Shown here in pieces: positions 16,807-26,324 of a DNA stretch of 64,000 nt (its first letter is position 1; each line of letters starts with the position of its first letter). Position numbers and translations under genes: made by a program. The DNA is from an uncultured Johnsonella sp. (lineage in GTDB: Bacteria > Bacillota > Clostridia > Lachnospirales > Lachnospiraceae). A model generated the notes under the pieces. That model saw nothing but the letters and a program-made list of their open reading frames with translations. It searched no databases and was not told the DNA's origin. Where the stretch lies: positions 11,842 through 75,841 of the forward strand of contig CALBCM010000035.1 in the NCBI GenBank assembly GCA_937927235.1. The letters are read 5' to 3'.

Positions 16807-18210
16807 ATGGAGAATAATTTTGACGTAATAGTCGTGGGTGCAGGTCCCGGAGGCTATGTAGCCGCATTAAAAGCTGCAAAGCTCGGTCTTAAGACGGCTG
16901 TTATGGAAGAAAGAAGGGTTGGAGGAACCTGCCTTAACAGAGGCTGCATTCCAGCAAAGGCGATGATTCATGCCTCATCTCTTTACAGAGAAATTAAAGA
17001 AGCTGAAGTCTATGGAATTTCTGTCACGGGCGTAAGCTATGACTATGGAAGAATACTTGCTTATAAGCAGGATGTAATTGATAAGCTTTGTCAAGGTGTT
17101 GAGCATCTTTTTAAGACTAATTCAGTGACTTATATCAACTCAAAGGGAGTTCTTGAAAAGGACGGCAGCATAACTGTTGCAGACGGAGAGAATAAGGGAA
17201 GCTATAAAGCTAAGAGTGTTATTCTGGCTACAGGCTCCAAGCCCTCTCTTATCCCTATACCGGGACTGGACAGTAAGGGTGTGCTTACAAGTGACGAGCT
17301 TTTTCAGCTTGAAGAGGTTCCCGAGAGCCTTGCTATAATAGGCGGAGGAGTAATAGGGGTTGAATTTGCTTCTGTATTTGCGGCACTTGGGGCTAAGGTA
17401 ACTATACTTGAGGCACTTCCGAATGTAGTTGCAAATATGGATAAGGATATTTCACAAAACCTTAAGCTGATACTTAAGAAAAGAGGGATTGACATACATA
17501 CTTCAGTTTCAGTCAGCAAGGTGGAAAAAGAGGGAGAAAGCCTTGTCTGCACCTATGTCGAAAAGGAAAAAGAGCTTAAAATCCAATCGCAGTATGTGCT
17601 TTGTGCAGTAGGCAGAGTGCCAAATATCGACGGCTTGTTTGGAGAGGGCGTGGCACTTGAAATGGAGCGCGGTCGTGTAGTGGTTGACGAGCATTTTAAA
17701 ACCTCGATGGATGGTGTTTATGCAATAGGCGACCTGATAAAAGGAATGCAGCTTGCTCACTTGGCAAGTGCACAAGGCATCTGTCTTGTAGAGGAGCTGG
17801 CAAATCATACCAGAAGCATAGATTTAAACATAGTGCCGGGCTGTGTATACACCGAGCCTGAGATAGCCTCCGTGGGTATTACCGAGGCAGAGGCTAAAGA
17901 AAAGGGAATTGAGATAAATACCGGTAAGTTTATGATGAGTGCAAACGGTAAATCCCTTATTTCAAAGGAAGAACGCGGCTTTGTGAAAATAGTTGCAGAT
18001 AAGCAGAGCAAGGTAGTACTTGGGGCACAGATGATGTGCGCAAGGGCTACAGATATGATAGGAGAGTTCGGAACGGCAGTTGCAAACAGACTTACCGTTG
18101 AGCAGCTTTTAAAGGCTATGAGGGCTCATCCTACCTATAATGAGGCTGTGGGTGAAGCACTTGAGGATGTATTTGGAGAGGCAATACATTCAGTGCCAAA
18201 AAAGAAATAA
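16807..18210 (+). CDS. lpd: Dihydrolipoyl dehydrogenase (L protein)
   Basis: FAD enzyme that reoxidises dihydrolipoyl-GcvH with NAD+. 467 residues from ATG 16807. FAD site VIVVGAGPGGYVAALKAA; redox disulfide C42/C47 in GGTCLNRGCIPAKAM; NAD site LAIIGGGVIGVEFAS; FAD-contacting VYAIGDLIKG; C-terminal catalytic His-Glu in AHPTYNEAVGEA. AAGGAG is 10 bases upstream of this ATG; the in-frame TTG at 16783 overlaps that site's upstream region and is unlikely. No lipoyl domain is fused to it. Confidence 0.96.
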   Translation: MENNFDVIVVGAGPGGYVAALKAAKLGLKTAVMEERRVGGTCLNRGCIPAKAMIHASSLYREIKEAEVYGISVTGVSYDYGRILAYKQDVIDKLCQGVEHLFKTNSVTYINSKGVLEKDGSITVADGENKGSYKAKSVILATGSKPSLIPIPGLDSKGVLTSDELFQLEEVPESLAIIGGGVIGVEFASVFAALGAKVTILEALPNVVANMDKDISQNLKLILKKRGIDIHTSVSVSKVEKEGESLVCTYVEKEKELKIQSQYVLCAVGRVPNIDGLFGEGVALEMERGRVVVDEHFKTSMDGVYAIGDLIKGMQLAHLASAQGICLVEELANHTRSIDLNIVPGCVYTEPEIASVGITEAEAKEKGIEINTGKFMMSANGKSLISKEERGFVKIVADKQSKVVLGAQMMCARATDMIGEFGTAVANRLTVEQLLKAMRAHPTYNEAVGEALEDVFGEAIHSVPKKK

Positions 18211-18256
18211 TAAAAAATGAAAGGGTATCTCTAAGGGAGGTATGAGGTGAACAGAG

Positions 18257-19936
18257 ATGGGATTTAAAAGTGATATTGAAATAGCCCAGGAAGCAAAGGT
18301 TAAGTCAATTAATGAGATTGCCGGCTATGTGGGAATTCCTGATAAATACGTAGAAAACTACGGAAAATATAAGGCAAAGATAGACTATCGTTATTATAAG
18401 GATGAGCTTGTTAAAAAGCCGGATGCAAAGCTTATTCTGGTGACGGCAATTAATCCGACTCCGGCAGGAGAGGGAAAGACTACCACTACGATAGGGCTTG
18501 CAGATGCATTGAACCTCCTTGGCAAGAAGACAATGGTTGCAATCAGAGAACCATCACTCGGACCGGTATTTGGTGTAAAGGGCGGAGCAGCAGGCGGCGG
18601 ATATGCACAGGTAGTTCCTATGGAAGACATCAACCTTCATTTTACAGGCGACCTTCATGCTATCAGTGCAGCAAATAACCTGATAGCCGCACTTCTTGAC
18701 AATCATATTCAACAGGGCAATAAGCTCGATGTAGACCTTAAAAGAATTACCTGGAGAAGATGTATAGATATGAATGACCGTCAGCTTCGCCGTATTGTTG
18801 ACGGACTTGGAGAAAAGCCTGACGGCGTTACAAGACAGGACGGCTTTGATATAACTGCCGCATCAGAGGTAATGGCTGCATTCTGCCTTGCAAATGATAT
18901 AAGCGACCTTAAAGCAAAAATCGCAAACATCATAGTAGCCTATTCAAGAAGCGGAGAGCCTGTAAGAGCAGGTGATTTGAATGCACAGGGAGCAGTTGCC
19001 GCACTGCTTAAGGATACTCTCAAGCCGAACCTTGTTCAGACTCTTGAGGGAACACCAGCATTTATACACGGCGGACCGTTTGCCAATATAGCACACGGCT
19101 GCAACAGTGTTATAGCTACAAAAATGGGAATGAAGCTTGCAGACTATATGATTACAGAAGCAGGCTTCGGTGCTGACCTCGGTGCAGAGAAGTTTATAGA
19201 CATCAAATGCCGCATGTCGGGACTTCGTCCAAACGCAGTAGTTCTGGTAGCTACAATAAGAGCATTGAAATATAACGGCGGAATTGCAAAAGAAGAGCTT
19301 CAGGCAGAAAATCTTGAAGCACTTGAAAAGGGACTTCCAAACCTCTTAAAGCATATTGAAAATATTACAAAGGTATATAAGCTTCCGGCTGTTGTGGCAA
19401 TTAATAAGTTCCCGACAGATACAGAGGCAGAGGTTGAGCTTGTAAGAAAGAAATGCAAAGAGTACGGAGTAAATGTAGCACTTTCAGATGTGTGGGCTAA
19501 AGGAGGCGAAGGCGGCAAGGAGCTTGCACAGGAGGTTATAGAGCTTGCTAAGGGCGAAAGCACTATGGAGTACGTATATGATGTAAATGCTCCTATTAAA
19601 GAGAAGATAGAAGCTATTGCAAAGAAAGTATATGGCGCTGACGGCGTTGATTTTTCAGCAAAGGCGAGCAAGGAAATTAAGAATCTTGAAGCTATAGGAC
19701 TTGGCAATGTGCCTATCTGTATAGCTAAAAACCAGTATTCACTCACTGATGATGCCAAGGTTCTTGGAAGACCTACAGGATTTAAGATTTCTATAAGGGA
19801 TGTTACACCTTCAGCAGGAGCAGGCTTTGTAGTTGCACTTACCGGTGATATTATGAAGATGCCGGGACTTCCTAAGGTACCGGCTGCTGAAAAGATTGAT
19901 GTTAATGATGACGGTGTAATCTCAGGATTATTCTAA
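18257..19936 (+). CDS. fhs: Formate-tetrahydrofolate ligase
   Basis: Makes 10-formyl-THF from formate, THF and ATP, or runs backwards to gain ATP from glycine/serine carbon. 559 residues, full length. P-loop [18 protein letters not shown]; other family blocks [52 protein letters not shown] and [20 protein letters not shown] is 7 bases upstream of the ATG. With fchA and folD it forms a full methylene-THF to formate branch. Confidence 0.97.
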   Translation: MGFKSDIEIAQEAKVKSINEIAGYVGIPDKYVENYGKYKAKIDYRYYKDELVKKPDAKLILVTAINPTPAGEGKTTTTIGLADALNLLGKKTMVAIREPSLGPVFGVKGGAAGGGYAQVVPMEDINLHFTGDLHAISAANNLIAALLDNHIQQGNKLDVDLKRITWRRCIDMNDRQLRRIVDGLGEKPDGVTRQDGFDITAASEVMAAFCLANDISDLKAKIANIIVAYSRSGEPVRAGDLNAQGAVAALLKDTLKPNLVQTLEGTPAFIHGGPFANIAHGCNSVIATKMGMKLADYMITEAGFGADLGAEKFIDIKCRMSGLRPNAVVLVATIRALKYNGGIAKEELQAENLEALEKGLPNLLKHIENITKVYKLPAVVAINKFPTDTEAEVELVRKKCKEYGVNVALSDVWAKGGEGGKELAQEVIELAKGESTMEYVYDVNAPIKEKIEAIAKKVYGADGVDFSAKASKEIKNLEAIGLGNVPICIAKNQYSLTDDAKVLGRPTGFKISIRDVTPSAGAGFVVALTGDIMKMPGLPKVPAAEKIDVNDDGVISGLF

Positions 19937-19968
19937 ATATTAAATAATTAATATGAGGGCAATTTTAT

Positions 19969-20601
19969 ATGATGCTTGAAAAGAAAACTACTGAATTTCT
20001 GGAAGCCCTGTCCTCCTCCCAGCCGGTGCCGGGAGGAGGCGGTGCCTGTGCGGCAGTAGGAGCTTTTGCCTGTGCACTTGGAATGATGGTGGCGAATCTC
20101 ACTGTAGGCAAAAAGAAGTATGCCGAGGTGGAAGAAGAAGTTAAAGCAGCAAGAGAAAGCTTAAAATCTCTTATGCAGGATATGATAAAGCTTACTGATG
20201 ATGATGCTGAGGTGTTTGAGCCGCTGTCAAAGGCATACGGACTTCCAAAGGATACTAAGGAGCAGCAGGAGCATAAGGAAAAGGTGCTCGAGGAGGCTCT
20301 TTACAAGGCAAGCCTGGTTCCCATGAATATAATGGAAACTACACTTAAGGCTATGAAGCTTCTTGATATAATGGGACAAAAGGGCAGTGCCTTAGTCATA
20401 AGCGATGTCGGTGTAGGCATAGTGTTTGCACAGGCGGCACTTGAGGGAGCTTCATTAAATATCTTTATAAATACTAAGCTCATGAAGGATGAAGCACATA
20501 AAAAGGAGCTTAATGACAGGACTGATGCCATATTAAAAGAAGGCAGCCAGATTAGAGAAAAGGTATTTGCTGCTGTGATGCAGAAAATAAGACCGTCTTA
20601 G
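19969..20601 (+). CDS. fchA: Methenyltetrahydrofolate cyclohydrolase (formiminotransferase-cyclodeaminase family)
   Basis: All-helical FTCD_C-type protein of 210 residues that interconverts 5,10-methenyl-THF and 10-formyl-THF. Motifs: SSQPVPGGGGACAAVGAFACALGMMVANLT, DDDAEVFEPLSKAY and the central ALVISDVGVGI. FTCD_C proteins can also be formimino-THF cyclodeaminases; the position between fhs and folD favours cyclohydrolase. FolD next door has lost cyclohydrolase residues, so this gene likely supplies that step. Start ATG 19969 is favoured over 19972 by spacing from GAGGG. Confidence 0.92.
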   Translation: MMLEKKTTEFLEALSSSQPVPGGGGACAAVGAFACALGMMVANLTVGKKKYAEVEEEVKAARESLKSLMQDMIKLTDDDAEVFEPLSKAYGLPKDTKEQQEHKEKVLEEALYKASLVPMNIMETTLKAMKLLDIMGQKGSALVISDVGVGIVFAQAALEGASLNIFINTKLMKDEAHKKELNDRTDAILKEGSQIREKVFAAVMQKIRPS

Positions 20602-20609
20602 GAGGTAGG

Positions 20610-21461
20610 ATGTCAACAGTTATGAAAGGCTCCGAAGTAGCTGCGGCTATGAAGGAGGAAATGGTAAAAAAGGTTTCAGAGCTTAAGGCAGGAGGAGTTT
20701 CTCCAAAGCTTGCTATATTGAGAGTGGGAAGCAGAGCAGATGATTTAGCCTATGAAAAGGGTGCAGTTAAGAAAATGGCTGACATAGGTATAGAATGCGA
20801 AGTGCATGAGCTTGCTCAGGATGTTTCGCAGCAGGATTTTGAAGCTGAATTCAATAAAATAAATTCAGACAAAAAAGTACATGGAATTTTGATGTTCAGA
20901 CCTCTGCCGAAGCATCTTGACGAAGGTGCTGTGCTTTCAGTGATCAGCCCTGAAAAAGATTCTGACTGCATGTGCGATGTTAATATAGCGAAGGTATTCT
21001 CCGGAGATTTAAGTGGATACCCTCCATGTACAGCTCAGGCAGTGATTGAAATGCTTGATTATTATAAAATTGAGCTTACAGGCAAAAGAGTTACTCTTGT
21101 GGGAAGAAGTATGGTGGTGGGAAAGCCGCTTGCCATGCTTTTACTAAAGCGTAATGCCACAGTGACCATGTGTCATACAAGAACCAAAGACCTCGCAGGA
21201 ACCTGCCGCAGTGCCGAAATTTTAATTGCTGCCGCCGGAAAGGCAAGAATGGTTACTGCCGATATGGTTTCAGAAGGAGCGATTGTAGTCGATGTCGGCA
21301 TTAATGTAGACGAGAATGGAGTTCTCTGCGGAGATGTTGACTATGACGAGGTGGAGAAAAAGGCTTTATATATAAGTCCTGTACCCAGAGGAGTTGGAAG
21401 CATAACTACTTCAGTGCTTGCAAAGCACGTTTTAAGAGGAGCGGGAGCAAAATTTAATTAA
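20610..21461 (+). CDS. folD: Methylene-THF dehydrogenase (FolD family, probably dehydrogenase only)
   Basis: 283-residue FolD-family enzyme oxidising methylene-THF to methenyl-THF with NAD(P)+. Rossmann motif VTLVGRSMVVGKPLAMLLL and C-terminal PVPRGVGSITTSVLAKH are intact. In the folate site Y48 is kept (AYEKGAVKK), but the position four residues later, the catalytic Lys needed for cyclohydrolase in bifunctional FolD, is Ala (A52). The usual Gln of the QLPLP motif is Phe (GILMFRPLP, F96). It therefore probably lacks cyclohydrolase activity and works with FchA. GGAGG precedes the ATG. It is last in the operon, before a hairpin terminator. Confidence 0.93.
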   Translation: MSTVMKGSEVAAAMKEEMVKKVSELKAGGVSPKLAILRVGSRADDLAYEKGAVKKMADIGIECEVHELAQDVSQQDFEAEFNKINSDKKVHGILMFRPLPKHLDEGAVLSVISPEKDSDCMCDVNIAKVFSGDLSGYPPCTAQAVIEMLDYYKIELTGKRVTLVGRSMVVGKPLAMLLLKRNATVTMCHTRTKDLAGTCRSAEILIAAAGKARMVTADMVSEGAIVVDVGINVDENGVLCGDVDYDEVEKKALYISPVPRGVGSITTSVLAKHVLRGAGAKFN

Positions 21462-21468
21462 TATTTTT

Positions 21469-21510
21469 AAAATGCAGTGGCGGGAGTAAAATTCTGCTGC
21501 TGTATTTTTG
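21469..21510 (+). terminator. Terminator of the gcv/one-carbon operon
   Basis: AAAATGCAGTGGCGG pairs with CTGCTGCTGTATTTT using several G-U pairs, then a T-rich tail. It follows folD by a few bases. Confidence 0.7.
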
Positions 21511-21535
21511 TGTCTCACTATAATATTGACAAATG

Positions 21536-21569
21536 TGCCTGCATAAAATATGCTATAATACATAAGAAT
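21536..21569 (+). promoter_or_regulatory. Promoter upstream of prmA
   Basis: TTGACA at 21536-21541 with either TATGCT (21559-21564, spacer 17) or the extended -10 TGCTATAAT (21561-21569). It begins a new transcription unit running toward thiI. Confidence 0.65.
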
Positions 21570-21606
21570 AGCCCCTAAAATATTCAGCACCGAAAGGTTT
21601 AAATTT

Positions 21607-22644
21607 ATGAAATGGAAAAAATACACTATAATGACCAGAACAGATGCAGTTGATATGATAAGTGCGGTTTTAAATGATATAGGTATAGAAGGGATTGAGA
21701 TAGAAGACTTTGTTCCGCTTACAGAAGATGAAACCAGCGGAATGTTTATAGATATACTTCCCAAGCTCCCGGAGGATGAGGGAAAAGCTAAGGTCAGCTT
21801 TTACCTCGAATTTAAAGAGGATAAGAGTAATGAGGCTATATTGCAGCAGGTGAATGAAGAGCTTATGGAGCTTAATGTATTCAGCGATATTGGTTCCTGT
21901 ATAATTATAGAGGATGAAACCGAAGATAAAGACTGGCTGAATAACTGGAAGCAGTTTTTTAAGCCTTTTAAGGTAGAAGATATACTTATTAAACCCACTT
22001 GGGAAAAAATTCCTAAAGATATGCAATATACAGCTATGGTTGAAATAGACCCCGGAACTGCATTTGGTACAGGCTCACATGAAACTACCAAGCTTTGTAT
22101 CAAGCTTTTAAGAAAATATATAAGCGGAATTAAAAATAAAGAGCTTAAGCAAGGCAAGGGAAAAAATACCTTATTAAAAGAGAGAGAAAAAGCTCTTGAA
22201 ATCCTTGATGTAGGAACGGGCAGCGGCATCCTTGGAATTATTGCACTAAAGCTTGGTGCGGCTAAGGTCTGTGCTGTAGACATAGATAAAAATGTAGAAG
22301 ACTGCGTTAAAGAAAATATGGCAGCAAATGGCATTGCCGCCTCAAGGATGAAATTTATATGCGGGAATCTGCTGGAAGACAGGGAGCTTCAAAGGGAAGT
22401 CGGAGAAAACAGGTATGATATAGCGGTAGCAAATATTCTTGCACCGGTAATAGTGCTTTTGCAGAAAGAAATTACAAGACATTTAAAGGACGGAGCGATA
22501 TTTATTGCTTCGGGAATTATTGATACAAAAGCAGAGGAGGTAAGACTGGCAGTAGAGAAAAATCCTTATCTGGAGCTTATAGAGGTATTAAGTGACGGAG
22601 AATGGGTGGCAGTTTGTGCAAGAAGAACTCAAAGGCTGAAATAA
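21607..22644 (+). CDS. prmA: Ribosomal protein L11 methyltransferase
   Basis: SAM-dependent trimethylation of ribosomal protein L11. 345 residues, with the PrmA N-terminal L11-recognition domain followed by the linker ...EIDPGTAFGTGSHETTKLCI and the Rossmann methyltransferase core LDVGTGSGILGIIALKLGA, then VANILAPVIV, the amine-substrate motif. An insertion rich in Lys (about residues 175-195) lengthens the linker before the SAM motif. prmA-rsmE adjacency is conserved in Firmicutes, often after dnaJ, which here is 21 kb away. Confidence 0.95.
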   Translation: MKWKKYTIMTRTDAVDMISAVLNDIGIEGIEIEDFVPLTEDETSGMFIDILPKLPEDEGKAKVSFYLEFKEDKSNEAILQQVNEELMELNVFSDIGSCIIIEDETEDKDWLNNWKQFFKPFKVEDILIKPTWEKIPKDMQYTAMVEIDPGTAFGTGSHETTKLCIKLLRKYISGIKNKELKQGKGKNTLLKEREKALEILDVGTGSGILGIIALKLGAAKVCAVDIDKNVEDCVKENMAANGIAASRMKFICGNLLEDRELQREVGENRYDIAVANILAPVIVLLQKEITRHLKDGAIFIASGIIDTKAEEVRLAVEKNPYLELIEVLSDGEWVAVCARRTQRLK

Positions 22645-22680
22645 TAATGCCAATAAGTAATCTTAAATGAGACAAACAAT

Positions 22681-22705
22681 AAAGCGGATTGCAGCTATCC
22701 GCTTT
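22681..22705 (+). other. Perfect hairpin just upstream of rsmE
   Basis: AAAGCGGAT-TGCAGCT-ATCCGCTTT: nine perfect pairs, loop of seven, then ATTCTA rather than a T run. It lies between prmA and the likely rsmE start at 22727, which has no clear ribosome binding site, so it may tune rsmE translation or partially terminate. Confidence 0.6.
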
Positions 22706-22726
22706 ATTCTACTGTATAAAATTTTT

Positions 22727-23464
22727 ATGCAGCATTTTTTTATAAATCCGGAAGACATCAGGGAAAATAAAGTGGTAATAAAAGGCGGGGATGCAAGACA
22801 TATTTCAAAGGTCCTGCGTATGAAAGAGGGAGAAAGGCTGCTTGTCAGTACAGGGAATGACTGGGATTATCTATGCAGCATAGAGAGAGTGGAAAAGGAC
22901 TGCATCTATCTGGAAATCAAAGAGGAAAATAACGACGTGAGGGAGCTTAATAACAGGATAGTGCTGTTTCAGGCACTCCCGAAGTCTGATAAAATGGAGC
23001 TTATAATACAAAAAGCGGTAGAGCTTGGCGTAAGTGAGATAGTGCCTGTTATTACAAATAGAGTAGTTGTAAGGCTTGATGCCAAAAAAACTGCATTAAA
23101 GCTTCAAAGATGGAACACAATAGCAAAAAGTGCTGCTCAGCAATCTAAAAGAAAGATTATACCCAGGGTAGCCAAGCCTCTTGATTTTAAAAGGCTTCTT
23201 GAGTATACTAAAGGCTTTAAACATAAGCTGATACCCTATGAGCTTGAAAAAGAGCAGGGAAGGCTTAAGGGTTTTTTAGAAAAACTGCTGCCGGGAGAAG
23301 ACATTGCCATCTGCATAGGTCCTGAGGGCGGCTTTGAAGAAAATGAAATTAAAGAGGCGGTTTCTGAAGGCTTTACTTCCGTAATGCTTGGCAGGCGCAT
23401 ACTGAGGACTGAAACTGCCGGCTTTGCAATACTTTCGGCTTTAATGCTTTATTTGGACAGCTAA
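22727..23464 (+). CDS. rsmE: 16S rRNA (uracil1498-N3)-methyltransferase
   Basis: Methylates U1498 of 16S rRNA. SPOUT-fold enzyme, 245 residues from ATG 22727 (MQHFFINPEDI, the standard RsmE N-terminus). N-terminal PUA-like domain includes ARHISKVLRMKEGE; the knot has AVELGVSEIVPVITNR, CIGPEGGFEENEIKEA and LGRRILRTETAGFAIL. A longer frame from 22667 would run through the hairpin at 22681-22705 and adds residues not seen in the family. No Shine-Dalgarno is visible before 22727, which is unusual for this region. Confidence 0.94.
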   Translation: MQHFFINPEDIRENKVVIKGGDARHISKVLRMKEGERLLVSTGNDWDYLCSIERVEKDCIYLEIKEENNDVRELNNRIVLFQALPKSDKMELIIQKAVELGVSEIVPVITNRVVVRLDAKKTALKLQRWNTIAKSAAQQSKRKIIPRVAKPLDFKRLLEYTKGFKHKLIPYELEKEQGRLKGFLEKLLPGEDIAICIGPEGGFEENEIKEAVSEGFTSVMLGRRILRTETAGFAILSALMLYLDS

Positions 23465-23499
23465 AATTTTAACAATAAAAAATATAAGGGAATTAGATT

Positions 23500-24648
23500 A
23501 TGAGAGTTTATTTTGATAATGCGGCTTCAACCAAGGTCAGCCCCTCGGTAATAGAGGTGATGAAAAAAACTATGGAAGAAGATTATGCCAATCCCTCAGC
23601 CAGGCATGTAATGGGTGTGGAGGCTGAAAATTATTATAAGGAGGCGGCACAGGCGGTGTCAAAAACCTTAAAGGTAAATCCTAAAGAAATAGTATTTACC
23701 TCAGGCGGCACGGAGTCAAACAATATGGCTCTTATAGGGGCTGCCAGAGCCTATCAAAGGTCAGGAAGGCATATTATAAGCACCTCAATAGAGCACCCAG
23801 CTGTTTATGAGCCGCTTGCCTATTTAAAAGAAGAGGGTTTTGAAATCAGTATACTGCCGGCGGACAGCTTGGGTCACATCAGTCTTGAGGAGCTGAAAAA
23901 CACCATAAGAAAAGACACTGTTCTGATTTCTGCAATGCTTGTAAATAATGAAATGGGAGCGGTGGAGCCTGTTGATGAGATTGCAGCACTTATAAAAAGC
24001 ATAAACCCTCAGATTATATTCCATGTTGATGCAATACAGGCGTATGGAAAATATAGGATATATCCTAAAAAATCGGGGATTGACCTGTTAAGCGTAAGCG
24101 GGCATAAGCTTCATGCTCCAAAAGGAGTAGGATTTTTATATGTAAATGAAAAAATAAAAATAAAGCCTGTAGTGTTTGGAGGAGGTCAGCAAAGGGGGTT
24201 GAGAAGCGGAACTCTTAATATACCGGGCATCGCAGGTATGGGAAAGGCTGCTTCTGAAGCTTATGAGAATTTTGACAATAAGGTAAAAAAAGTTGCAGAG
24301 ATTAAGGACCATATCATAAGCGGGCTTGAAAATACAGAGGGAGTAAGCATTAATTCTCAGAGGGGACTGTTAAGTGCTCCTCACGTGCTCAGCGTAACTG
24401 TAAAGGGTATAAGAGGCGAGGTGCTTTTGCATGCGCTTGAAGCCGAGGGCATCTATGTCGCAAGCGGCTCAGCCTGTTCTTCAAACCACCCGGGGATATC
24501 AGGTACCTTAAAAGGCATAGGGCTTACTGATGAAGCGGCTGCTTCAACTATAAGGCTGTCATTTTCTGAATATAATACAATGCATGAGGCGGATTATTTT
24601 TTAGAAAGGCTTAATGAAATGCTTCCGGTGCTTAGAAGATTCAAGTAG
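23500..24648 (+). CDS. Cysteine desulfurase (IscS/NifS-type)
   Basis: PLP enzyme removing sulfur from cysteine as a persulfide. 382 residues. Motifs: VYFDNAASTKVSPSV, TSGGTESNNMA, the PLP lysine in SGHKLHAPKG and the mobile catalytic cysteine in VASGSACSSNHPG. The next gene, thiI, uses such persulfide for 4-thiouridine, so this enzyme is probably the dedicated ThiI partner (NifZ/IscS-type) rather than a general Fe-S cluster donor; no iscU or iscR is nearby. Confidence 0.93.
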   Translation: MRVYFDNAASTKVSPSVIEVMKKTMEEDYANPSARHVMGVEAENYYKEAAQAVSKTLKVNPKEIVFTSGGTESNNMALIGAARAYQRSGRHIISTSIEHPAVYEPLAYLKEEGFEISILPADSLGHISLEELKNTIRKDTVLISAMLVNNEMGAVEPVDEIAALIKSINPQIIFHVDAIQAYGKYRIYPKKSGIDLLSVSGHKLHAPKGVGFLYVNEKIKIKPVVFGGGQQRGLRSGTLNIPGIAGMGKAASEAYENFDNKVKKVAEIKDHIISGLENTEGVSINSQRGLLSAPHVLSVTVKGIRGEVLLHALEAEGIYVASGSACSSNHPGISGTLKGIGLTDEAAASTIRLSFSEYNTMHEADYFLERLNEMLPVLRRFK

Positions 24649-24763
24649 TTATATCTATATAAGAAAGCGGCGAAGCGGATTGAGAAGGTCTGTGCTGTTT
24701 ATGTGTAAGAAAAATTGCTCACTTGTCTGTCACAAGAGTGCTGCAAAAGAAAGGCTGTAATTT

Positions 24764-25951
24764 ATGAAGTATAAATCATTTTTAATTAAGTATGGGGAAA
24801 TAGGGGTCAAGGGAAAGAACAGATATAAATTTGAAGATGCACTTATGAAACAGATAAGGCTCGCCTTAAGAACGATTTCGGGTGAGTTTACTGTAAGCAA
24901 AGAGCTTGGAAGAATATATGTGGATGCAGCTAAGGATTATGATGAGGATGAAGTAATTGCTGCACTTTGCAAAGTTTTCGGCATAGTCGCAGTCTGCCCT
25001 GTAGTAAGAATAGAATCAAAGGATTTTGATAATCTTAAGAAATCGGCAGTAGCATACTTTGACAAGGCTTATCCTGATAAGAGATTGAGCTTTAAGGTTG
25101 ATACAAGGCGGGCGGATAAAAGCTATGCTAAAACCTCGGAGCAGATCAATGCACTGCTTGGAGAGGCTATTCTTGAAGCTTTTAATGAGCTCAGAGTGGA
25201 TGTGCATAAGCCTGAGGTATTATTAAAGGTTGAGATAAGGAATCATATAAATATATATTCTCTGTCAATCCCGGGTCCGGGAGGAATGCCGGTAGGGACT
25301 AACGGCAGAGCGATGCTGCTTTTATCCGGAGGGATAGACTCTCCGGTAGCAGGCTATATGATAGCAAAGAGAGGAGTTAAAATAGAAGCGGTGTATTTTC
25401 ATGCTCCGCCCTATACCTCAGAAAGAGCTAAGCAGAAGGTTATTGAGCTTGCCGGTATCACAGCACGCTATGCAGGACCTATAAATTTGAATATAATTAA
25501 TTTTACGGATATACAATTATACATATATGAGAAATGCCCTCATGAGGAGATAACTATAATTATGAGGCGCTATATGATGAAAATTGCGCAGACAATAGCT
25601 GAAACTCACGGAGATTTAGCGCTGATAACCGGAGAGAGCGTAGGTCAGGTGGCAAGCCAGACAGTACATTCTCTTGCAGTCACCGACAATGTATGCAGGA
25701 TGCCGGTATTCAGACCGCTCATAGGCTTTGATAAACAGGAAATTATAGCTATAGCGCAGAGGATAGGCACATTTGAAACTTCAATACAGCCTTATGAGGA
25801 CTGCTGTACAATCTTTGTAGCAAAGCATCCGGTGACTAAGCCTGAGCTTAATCAAATAATCGCCTCGGAAGGTCTGCTTGCTGAAAAGATAGATGAGCTT
25901 GTAAAAATTGCGATAGCTGGCAAAGAGAGAATTTTATGCGATGCGAAATAA
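24764..25951 (+). CDS. thiI: tRNA 4-thiouridine synthase ThiI
   Basis: Adenylates and thiolates U8 of tRNA, and can feed thiazole synthesis. 395 residues: ferredoxin-like plus THUMP domain (about 1-165), then the PP-loop ATPase with SGGIDSPVAGYM, and the CPHEE motif and TGESVGQVASQT block. It ends without the C-terminal rhodanese domain of the E. coli enzyme, as is usual in Firmicutes. A 115-base gap separates it from the desulfurase gene. Confidence 0.95.
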   Translation: MKYKSFLIKYGEIGVKGKNRYKFEDALMKQIRLALRTISGEFTVSKELGRIYVDAAKDYDEDEVIAALCKVFGIVAVCPVVRIESKDFDNLKKSAVAYFDKAYPDKRLSFKVDTRRADKSYAKTSEQINALLGEAILEAFNELRVDVHKPEVLLKVEIRNHINIYSLSIPGPGGMPVGTNGRAMLLLSGGIDSPVAGYMIAKRGVKIEAVYFHAPPYTSERAKQKVIELAGITARYAGPINLNIINFTDIQLYIYEKCPHEEITIIMRRYMMKIAQTIAETHGDLALITGESVGQVASQTVHSLAVTDNVCRMPVFRPLIGFDKQEIIAIAQRIGTFETSIQPYEDCCTIFVAKHPVTKPELNQIIASEGLLAEKIDELVKIAIAGKERILCDAK

Positions 25952-25976
25952 CAGAATTTAATTAATCATATAAAAA

Positions 25977-26047
25977 GGCTGCTGCATTAAAGAAAAGGAT
26001 TACAAAATTGTGACTCTGTAAATTCTGTTCTTATTGCAGCAGCTTCT
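25977..26047. terminator. Putative bidirectional hairpin between thiI and the HPr-like gene
   Basis: GCTGCTGCA (25978-25986) pairs with TGCAGCAGC (26035-26043) around a long loop of 48 bases. The two flanking genes converge here. The stem is nearly the same as the dnaJ terminator stem. The loop is long and no good T run follows, so terminator function is only moderately supported. Confidence 0.5.
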
Positions 26048-26090
26048 AAAATAATACAAATAAAAAATTTTTATGATTACAAATCATAAA

Positions 26091-26324
26091 TTAATCAACG
26101 ATGTAGGATTTTAAGGCTTCAACAATCTGCTCTGCTTCATTATCAGCATGTATATTTAAATCAATAGGCTTTGAAAGGTCAAGACTGAATATACCCATGA
26201 TTGATTTAGCATCAATTACATATCTGCCTGAAACTAGGTCAAAATCAACATCAAACTTTGAAAGGTCATTTACAAATGCTTTAACCTTATCAATGGTGTT
26301 TAATGAAATACGAATGGTTTTCAT
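26091..26324 (-). CDS. HPr-like protein without the phosphorylatable histidine
   Basis: 77 residues from ATG 26324, preceded by AAGGAGG. The C-terminal half reads like HPr of the phosphotransferase system: DAKSIMGIFSLDLSKPIDLNIHADNEAEQIVEAL, including the Ser of KSIMG that HPr kinase phosphorylates. The N-terminal half has no GxHARPA motif; the place of His15 is occupied by NTIDKVKAFVNDL. It cannot act as a normal PTS phosphocarrier. It may be a Crh-like regulatory protein, or a structural homologue with another role. Monocistronic on the minus strand. Confidence 0.75.
   Translation of the reverse strand: MKTIRISLNTIDKVKAFVNDLSKFDVDFDLVSGRYVIDAKSIMGIFSLDLSKPIDLNIHADNEAEQIVEALKSYIVD

Noticed and set aside
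22667..22726. N-terminal extension of RsmE
   Set aside because: It would be coded through a perfect hairpin and is not part of the family; MQHFF at 22727 is the usual RsmE start.
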